Shown here piece after piece: positions 6,550-8,509 of a stretch of DNA of 8,509 nt (its first letter is position 1; the number at the start of each line of letters is the position of its first letter). The position numbers and the translations under genes are program-made. A model generated the notes under the pieces. It ran no database searches, was not told the origin of the DNA, and was given only the letters and a program-made list of their open reading frames with translations. Source of the DNA: an uncultured bacterium (GTDB taxonomy: Bacteria; Patescibacteriota; Minisyncoccia; Phycocordibacterales; UBA9973); the NCBI GenBank assembly GCA_937895685.1, contig CALBMC010000002.1, positions 1 to 8,509 of the forward strand, written 5' to 3'.

Positions 6550-8343
6550 TTAAGATTTCTTTGTTCTTGATTTTACTCTGTCATTTTCCTTCAATAATTG
6601 TTTTCGGAGACGAACACTTTTTGGTGTAACTTCTAGATATTCATCTTCAACCATTGTTTCAAGTCCTCTTTCGATAGAAAGTTCGAAAGGAGGAACCAAG
6701 TTTATCGCTTCATCTGTTCCAGAAGCTCGAACGTTAGAAAGTTGTTTTCCTTTTGTTGGGTTAACCATCATTTCTTCACCTTTTGAAGTGTTTCCAATAA
6801 CCATTCCTTCATAAACTTCTGTTGCTGGAGCAATGTATAGAACTCCTCTGTCTTGTAGATTCCAAAGTGAGAATCCTAGAGCCTTTCCGTCTGCCATAGA
6901 AACCATAGAACCAACCACTCTTTTTCTTATCTCTCCAGCGTAATCTCTAAATCCAACAAATCGAGATGACAAAATTCCCTCTCCCTTTGTATCAATAACG
7001 AACTGGTTTCGATATCCCAAAAGTCCTCTTGTTGGACCTTCTAGAATTATTCGAACGTGTGTTTCGTGGATCTTCATATCAATCATTGAGAATCCTCTCA
7101 TTCCAAGCTTTTCAATAACTGCTCCTTGATATTCAGTTGGAATATCAATCACAACCTCTTCGAAAGGCTCAGTTTTCTTTCCGTTTTCTTCTCTGATGAT
7201 CGCTTCTGGTTGAGAAACTTGTAGCTCATATCCTTCGCGTCTCATATTTTCAATCAAAATAGCAACGTGTAGTTCTCCTCTTCCGTAAACTCTAAACTTA
7301 TCTCCAGAATCAAGATCTACTTTTAGTCCAACGTTTATTTCAAGTTCTTTTTCAAGTCTTTCTCTGATTTGGCGAGATGTTACAAACTTTCCTTCGCGTC
7401 CTGCAAAAGGTGAATCATTAACCAAGAAGTTTAGAGCAATAGTTGGCTCATCAATTGCAATTCCTGGCATTGGATCTGTTTCTTCATTATCAGAGATAGT
7501 CTCTCCAATGAAAATATCTGGAAGTCCGGCAACCAAAACAATATCTCCAGCAATCGCTTCTGCAACTTCAACTCTTTCTAGTCCTTTGAAAGTAAATAGC
7601 TTTGTTAACTTTCCTTTTCTTGCTTCTCCTGAAGGTTTCTTTACTACAACTCCTCCAGCAAGAGAGATTTTTCCTTCATAAATTCTTCCAATCGCAAGTC
7701 TTCCCATGAAGTTATCGTAACCTAGGTTAAACACTTGCATCTTAAGTGGAGAATTCTCTTTTCCGAAAGAGGCAGGGGGGATACTCTCAATAATAGTATC
7801 TAGAAGTGGAGTTAAATCAGTAGACTCATCTTCCATTTTCTTTTTTGCAATTCCAGATCTTCCGATTGCATAAACAACTTTGAAATTTGATTGTTCATCA
7901 TTTGCTCCAAGCTCCAAGAATAGTTCCAGAACTTCATCTTCAACTCTTTTTGGATCTGCCGCTGGTTTATCAATTTTGTTTATAACAACAATAGGCTTGA
8001 TTCCAAGTTCAAGAGATTTCTTCAAAACAAATCTTGTTTGAGGCATTGGACCTTCTTGAGCATCTACAACCAAAAGAACTGAGTCGATAGAACGCAATAC
8101 TCGCTCAACTTCACTTCCGAAGTCGGCGTGTCCTGGAGTGTCCACAATGTTTATTTTTGTGCCTTTATACTCAACTGAGGTATTTTTTGAGTAAATAGTA
8201 ATACCACGCTCCTTTTCTATGGTGTTTGAGTCCATAGATATACCTTCCTCGGTAACAGCCCCTGTTTGGCGCATTATAGCGTCTGTAAGGGTTGTTTTTC
8301 CGTGGTCCACGTGTGCAATTATAGCGATATTTCTTATTTCCAT
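6550..8343 (-). CDS. typA: Translational GTPase TypA/BipA
   Basis: A 597-residue protein, close to the usual ~600-615. GTPase motifs are in order: G1 AHVDHGKTT (10-18), G2 RGITI (46-50), G3 DTPGH (68-72, catalytic His72) and G4 NKID (122-125). The G5 region reads YAIGRSGIA (158-166) where the family usually has YASA. EF-G-like domains II and III follow, with [20 protein letters not shown] (354-373). Domain V has [15 protein letters not shown] (434-448), and the TypA-specific C-terminal domain includes [17 protein letters not shown] (560-576) and RLRKQLL (578-584). TypA binds the 70S ribosome at the EF-G site and supports 50S/ribosome assembly and growth under cold or stress. The ATG at 8343 gives the standard N-terminus [16 protein letters not shown]. 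No SD precedes it; a hairpin with a U-run lies about 17 bases upstream. Confidence 0.97.
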   Translation of the reverse strand: MEIRNIAIIAHVDHGKTTLTDAIMRQTGAVTEEGISMDSNTIEKERGITIYSKNTSVEYKGTKINIVDTPGHADFGSEVERVLRSIDSVLLVVDAQEGPMPQTRFVLKKSLELGIKPIVVINKIDKPAADPKRVEDEVLELFLELGANDEQSNFKVVYAIGRSGIAKKKMEDESTDLTPLLDTIIESIPPASFGKENSPLKMQVFNLGYDNFMGRLAIGRIYEGKISLAGGVVVKKPSGEARKGKLTKLFTFKGLERVEVAEAIAGDIVLVAGLPDIFIGETISDNEETDPMPGIAIDEPTIALNFLVNDSPFAGREGKFVTSRQIRERLEKELEINVGLKVDLDSGDKFRVYGRGELHVAILIENMRREGYELQVSQPEAIIREENGKKTEPFEEVVIDIPTEYQGAVIEKLGMRGFSMIDMKIHETHVRIILEGPTRGLLGYRNQFVIDTKGEGILSSRFVGFRDYAGEIRKRVVGSMVSMADGKALGFSLWNLQDRGVLYIAPATEVYEGMVIGNTSKGEEMMVNPTKGKQLSNVRASGTDEAINLVPPFELSIERGLETMVEDEYLEVTPKSVRLRKQLLKENDRVKSRTKKS

Positions 8344-8357
8344 AGTATTTTTAGGAT

Positions 8358-8386
8358 AAAAAAACGGGCCGAGAATTGGCCGTTTT
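8358..8386 (-). terminator. Terminator-like hairpin in the typA 5' leader
   Basis: On the minus strand AAAACGGCC (8386-8378) pairs with GGCCCGTTTT (8370-8361), with one bulged C, around a 7-base loop. It is followed by a 7-T run (8364-8358). By shape it is an intrinsic terminator for a gene entering from the right. However, a promoter candidate at 8398-8425 would start transcription just before it, which places the hairpin at the 5' end of the typA mRNA. On the plus strand the T-run is shorter (TTTTCT). Confidence 0.65.
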
Positions 8387-8509
8387 CTAACATAATCATT
8401 TTACTTATTTTGATGATTTAGTCAATTGGTTGATAAAAAATCCAGCAAAATTTTCTCGGTTTTTTGATACAAAATACCAGAAACCAGATCATTTAGTTTT
8501 ATCTGACCA
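8387..8509. other. Right-edge AT-rich segment with ambiguous open frames
   Basis: No gene can be assigned with confidence. One minus-strand frame enters at 8508 and encodes 28 residues (including LNDLVSGILYQKTEK) before a TGA at 8422-8424. That placement would suit the C-terminus of an upstream gene ending before the hairpin at 8358-8386. A second minus frame (27 residues, ending in TAA at 8406-8408) and a plus frame open from 8391 to the edge are just as open, so low GC alone could explain all three. The typA promoter candidate overlaps this segment. Confidence 0.3.
8398..8425 (-). promoter_or_regulatory. Candidate typA promoter (TTGACT-N16-TAAAAT)
   Basis: On the minus strand TTGACT (8425-8420), a 16-base spacer and TAAAAT (8403-8398) make a reasonable sigma70-type promoter. 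Initiation is predicted near 8391, about 48 bases before the typA ATG. It is the only good candidate between the right edge and typA, but the region is AT-rich. Confidence 0.5.

Overview
This window looks like an ordinary core-genome segment from a Patescibacteria/CPR bacterium, most likely of the Parcubacteria/Paceibacteria type. The evidence is an AT-rich genome with the standard code, a 16S rRNA 5' region whose first bases of the universal ~338-341 primer site diverge, very tight gene packing, almost no Shine-Dalgarno (SD) sequences, a substrate-binding protein without its permease, and RNase J, TypA and SecG variants that fit that group. This placement rests on pattern recognition, not on a database search. 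I do not see a new defence, mobile or biosynthetic system. The interesting signals are in regulation and in divergent family motifs.

Layout. Positions 1-361 (minus) are the 5' part of a 16S rRNA gene that runs off the left edge. Positions 362-535 hold its leader and a near-consensus promoter (TTGACA-N17-TATACT). The leader contains a 5'-terminal hairpin with a U-run, a segment exactly complementary to the usual anti-SD, and a boxA-like element. Going the other way is a compact plus-strand cluster: secG (626-856), an anchored family-5 solute-binding protein (907-2610), RNase J (2616-4679) and an MFS transporter (4679-5818). The last two are coupled by a 1-base TAATG overlap. A shared, bidirectional terminator at 5823-5843 separates this cluster from a convergent TMEM175/DUF1211-type channel gene (5842-6474, minus). 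Next is another hairpin terminator (6513-6540), then typA/bipA (6550-8343, minus). A terminator-like hairpin and a promoter candidate lie upstream of typA. The last ~120 bases are open in several frames and cannot be assigned.

How the genes fit together. Most products serve basic gene expression and envelope function: ribosomal RNA, a ribosome-associated GTPase (TypA), an RNA-processing and decay nuclease (RNase J), and a Sec translocon subunit (SecG). Three more proteins act at the membrane: the peptide-type binding protein, the MFS carrier and a putative K+ channel. RNase J is a known 16S-maturation and mRNA-decay enzyme in other bacteria, so its location one operon away from the 16S gene is suggestive but not proof of a link.
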